64,000 nt of DNA from Phytoseiulus persimilis (Eukaryota; Arthropoda; Arachnida; Mesostigmata; Phytoseiidae). The stretch is taken from positions 23,498,001 through 23,562,000 of the forward strand of contig CM075103.1 in the NCBI GenBank assembly GCA_037576195.1, in the 5' to 3' direction. Numbering within the stretch: position 1 is the first letter of the stretch; each line of letters begins with the position of its first letter. Under the pieces are notes generated by a model that was not told the DNA's origin, did not search any database, and worked only from the letters and a program-made list of their open reading frames with translations. The position numbers and the translations under genes are program-made. Shown one piece after another: positions 61,441 to 64,000 of the stretch.

Positions 61441-64000
61441 AGTTAGTCGGTCGAGAAGAGAAGAAATGTGATCGGCGAGAAATGTGATCGGCGAGGAATG
61501 TGATCGGCTTGATTGCAGTTTGTTCGGCCGCAGCTACGATTTCCGAGGGGAACGCTTGTCCTCGAAGCTGGCCGACCCCAACGGCCAAGCAGACAAAGAG
61601 CTTGAGCATGTTGCCGCACATGAAATCCTGAATACAGCTAATTTCTGTCACTCACGAGTTTTCCTTAGAGTAAGGAACGCCTTCAAGGGATATCTTCATT
61701 CCTGGAACGCATGACTACAGGGATCTCGAAGCGAGAACTCTGATGGCTCGACCAAGTGTGGAATCAAGACACACTCTGGAGGAACTCTGTATTGTTCTCT
61801 TACAGGAATCGATAGCAGAGCCCACGAATCATTCCTGTCTCATGGGATGTCCCCGCCTGCACTATGCGAAACACGCTTGAGATAAGAGCGGAAACCGTCG
61901 TTTTCCTTCGATCGGACGCCGAAAATAACCAATCGGCCCTCGATGTTCGCTGTCTCCGCAGTGGATGGGTTCTATATTCTCTCTAAGACAGATGCAAAAG
62001 GGAAAATTTGAAGAAAAGAGGATTCGCCTTCTACCTCGTGATGCGTCCCAGAGAGTAATTCGCAAGCCTTCAAATACTGTGATTGAACCGGAGAGAGGAT
62101 CAGAACTCGTCGCTACTCCGATTCGTACGGGCAAGGCCTAACTGATTGACTCTTGATCCGATCCGTCGTATGTGCGTAGTCAATGGGCTAGTCGAATGAA
62201 CCCTCCACCTCACGGGCCACAGCGGATCGTCTTGCCTCCTTTTCCCAGTTTCCAAGGTGAGGCTCTATCTTATACACCGTCGGTTGGTCTTTTACCTTCT
62301 CCTCAGAGTTCCTCAAGTCCTCCACGTTCTCGAAACGAATCATTCGTGCTCGTTTGGTCGACTCCACGTCGGTCGACGTGCCGGCCTTGGCGCTGTGGCA
62401 CGGCTCACGAACGCCGTCACCTCGTACAAGGATCGTTCTCGAAGCCTAATATCGATCTCCCGTCCCAGCTGTCATCGGATCAGCCTTCGATTACAAGACT
62501 GCCGTCGCGGTCAAGACATGTTCCTCCGTCTCCTCACATTCAACCGTCGAAAGGAGTCCTAATGAGTGCGCTCGCCTCTTGGCTTAGTTGTCAGTCGCTC
62601 GCCACTCAACCGGAATGGCGGTGTGCCGATCTTCAGGAAGATGTCTGGGTTTTGAGGTACGGGATCTTCTGCCCGAACAAGTCGGATTACTGCTTGCGAG
62701 CCGCGGAATCCGGTACGATATGTTGCCACACAAAACCGGAATGTGATCCCGGGAAATTGTTATCCCCATCTCCCTCTGTGCTCTCGCACATTGTCCGCAG
62801 AACTAGTCGAGGAAGGGTTGGGTCGCGTCCACGATTCCAGTCTCCTTTGCGTATTCGCGCGTGAGAACTCCGATACGGCGTGTTCTGTTCTCGACAAGCA
62901 GTCACCCGTCGTTCGCAGGTCGCTGAACGGCTTCGCACGAACCAAGGGTCTACTCCGGTCGGCGGTCGGGGAACTTCATCTGTCACGTCCTCTTATTTCT
63001 CCAGAGCTGGTCTTCAGAGTGGAAGGGGAGTAGTCGGGATCGCAAGGGCGATTCTCGAGTGAAAGATAATCCAGAAGAACGAGTGGAGAAAGTTGATTCC
63101 CAAGGGAATGATGAAAGGATTCACCGGATACGACGCTGTCCACAGTGATCGACGTCAAGCTGAGCCGAATTGATGAGCCCAAATGCAAAACGTCGTAACT
63201 CTAAATTTCTCAGAGTCGAGTTTCCAGCGAAATAATATGGGTGTGGCGTACGGCCCATAGGGATCGCCAAAGGGTTTGCACATGCACAACAACACATCAC
63301 ACAGAGAAGATACTGTACATGTGAGAACCATTTATTAATTATGTCGAAAGCGAATCATCACATTGGTGTCAAGTCCACATCATACGTGCCGCCAAGGAGG
63401 CAGCGACACCGGTCATTCGGGCTTGTCAAGAAATAAAGTACGAGAGAACTTCAAGGGGCGCACTCGGAATCACGAGTCACAGGCTCTGACGTCAGCGCGG
63501 CTTCTCCCGCTGACGTCACCATCTCAAGTCCCTGGAGCCAGCTGATCGTTCTGGCTCCAGCGGCCATGTCAAGATTTGACCTCGAAGCAATCGGCTCACG
63601 CGCGGATCCTACGGAAAATCCCGGTTCAGTGAGCAAACTCGGCCCGAGTTTGAAACCCAGCCGGACTCCTAGCGATTCCCTCCAGAGCCCACGGTTCATT
63701 ATTTCAACAGCGTAAGCCGCTCCGGCGCCGCTAGTAGTGAATCCCAGTGCGCCCGTCGTTCCTCTCGGTGAAGGACAGCAGACGTGTTTTCTTTATCCTC
63801 CGGAGCGTGGGCCACAATGGGTATAGTCCTGTGCTACATTCAAAATGCGATCATTCCTGTCAAAGCCCGATTTCCCCTATACTTTTTGTGAGCCGAAAGT
63901 CGGGCACAGATTCGAGTCGACGTCTTTCATTGTTCGCCGGAACACCTCTTTTCCTTTGAGCAGTGCTTCCTTCTCCTCGAGGATGCAGGCAAAGAGTCTG
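61441..64000. other. 2.5 kb with no recognised gene
   Basis: Contains a triple 17-bp tandem (GAGAAATGTGATCGGC-type, 61464-61510) and short GC-rich open frames on both strands. The longest (62172-62864, plus, 230 codons) is Ser/Pro/Arg-rich with overlapping open frames on the other strand and no motif I recognise. I see no splice-linked gene or transposon end, but a host gene exon cannot be excluded. Confidence 0.4.

Noticed and set aside
62172-62864. 230-codon plus-strand frame as a gene
   Set aside because: Low-complexity Ser/Pro/Arg composition, open frames on the opposite strand, and no motif, intron signal or poly(A) support.

Overview
This window is animal nuclear DNA, most likely from an arthropod. 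I see no bacterial operons, rRNA, tRNA or CRISPR. It is almost wholly transposable elements stacked inside one another: Ty3/gypsy, BEL/Pao, several non-LTR (LINE) lineages, Helentron (Helitron2), Merlin, Tc1, mariner, a hAT-type MITE and, most notably, three elements with the hallmarks of the rare Spy group. The arthropod call rests on this combination and on a short, intron-containing gene with a GTAAGT donor. Species cannot be named. All comparisons were made by eye; no identities were computed.

Layout. 1-1400: debris of a gypsy gag, two reverse transcriptases and a RecQ-type helicase. 1497-4716: an unusual island with a 12-bp tandem array, an intact 346-residue ORF on the minus strand, and a divergent spliced gene on the plus strand; the region between them repeats the 12-bp motif. 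4730-23619: an 18.9-kb structure with two ~5.2-kb inverted arms around an 8.5-kb spacer. The arms carry 45-bp minisatellites and pieces of a LINE and a Helentron; the spacer holds a degraded BEL/Pao pol and a LINE tail. 23620-27297: a Spy-type transposase (DDE plus SWIM zinc finger) with its right terminal repeat, then a solo copy of the 18.9-kb structure's terminal module.

27304-43128 is one decayed Helentron (20 STPR-like repeats, Rep, PIF1 helicase) split by three insertions: a full-length gypsy element with apparently identical LTRs (29197-36020, TSD CAAC), a Merlin with an intact transposase (37054-38684, 8-bp near-TSD), and a Spy element (40393-42456, exactly between AAA and TTT, no TSD). 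Removing each one restores the Helentron frame. A hAT-type MITE with its own nested MITE sits just after the Helentron (43137-43851). Next come a mariner with ~450-bp inverted repeats (44112-46465), a 45-bp array, a probable BEL LTR and a decayed BEL/Pao pol on the minus strand (48197-51565).

51610-61400 is one minus-strand LINE cut into three pieces. One gap holds a TA-flanked MITE (57411-60822) that itself contains a second Spy element. The other holds a 45-bp array element and a Tc1 element with a tandemly duplicated transposase. 61441-64000 shows nothing I recognise.

The genes do not form a host pathway. What links regions is the transposons: three Spy copies share a target rule, and 45-bp arrays recur in 15 blocks (about a tenth of the window), including inside Spy terminal repeats and the arms of the 18.9-kb structure. 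The best candidates for undescribed biology are the 18.9-kb structure, the array-bearing Spy terminal repeats, and the divergent gene pair with its 12-bp repeats.
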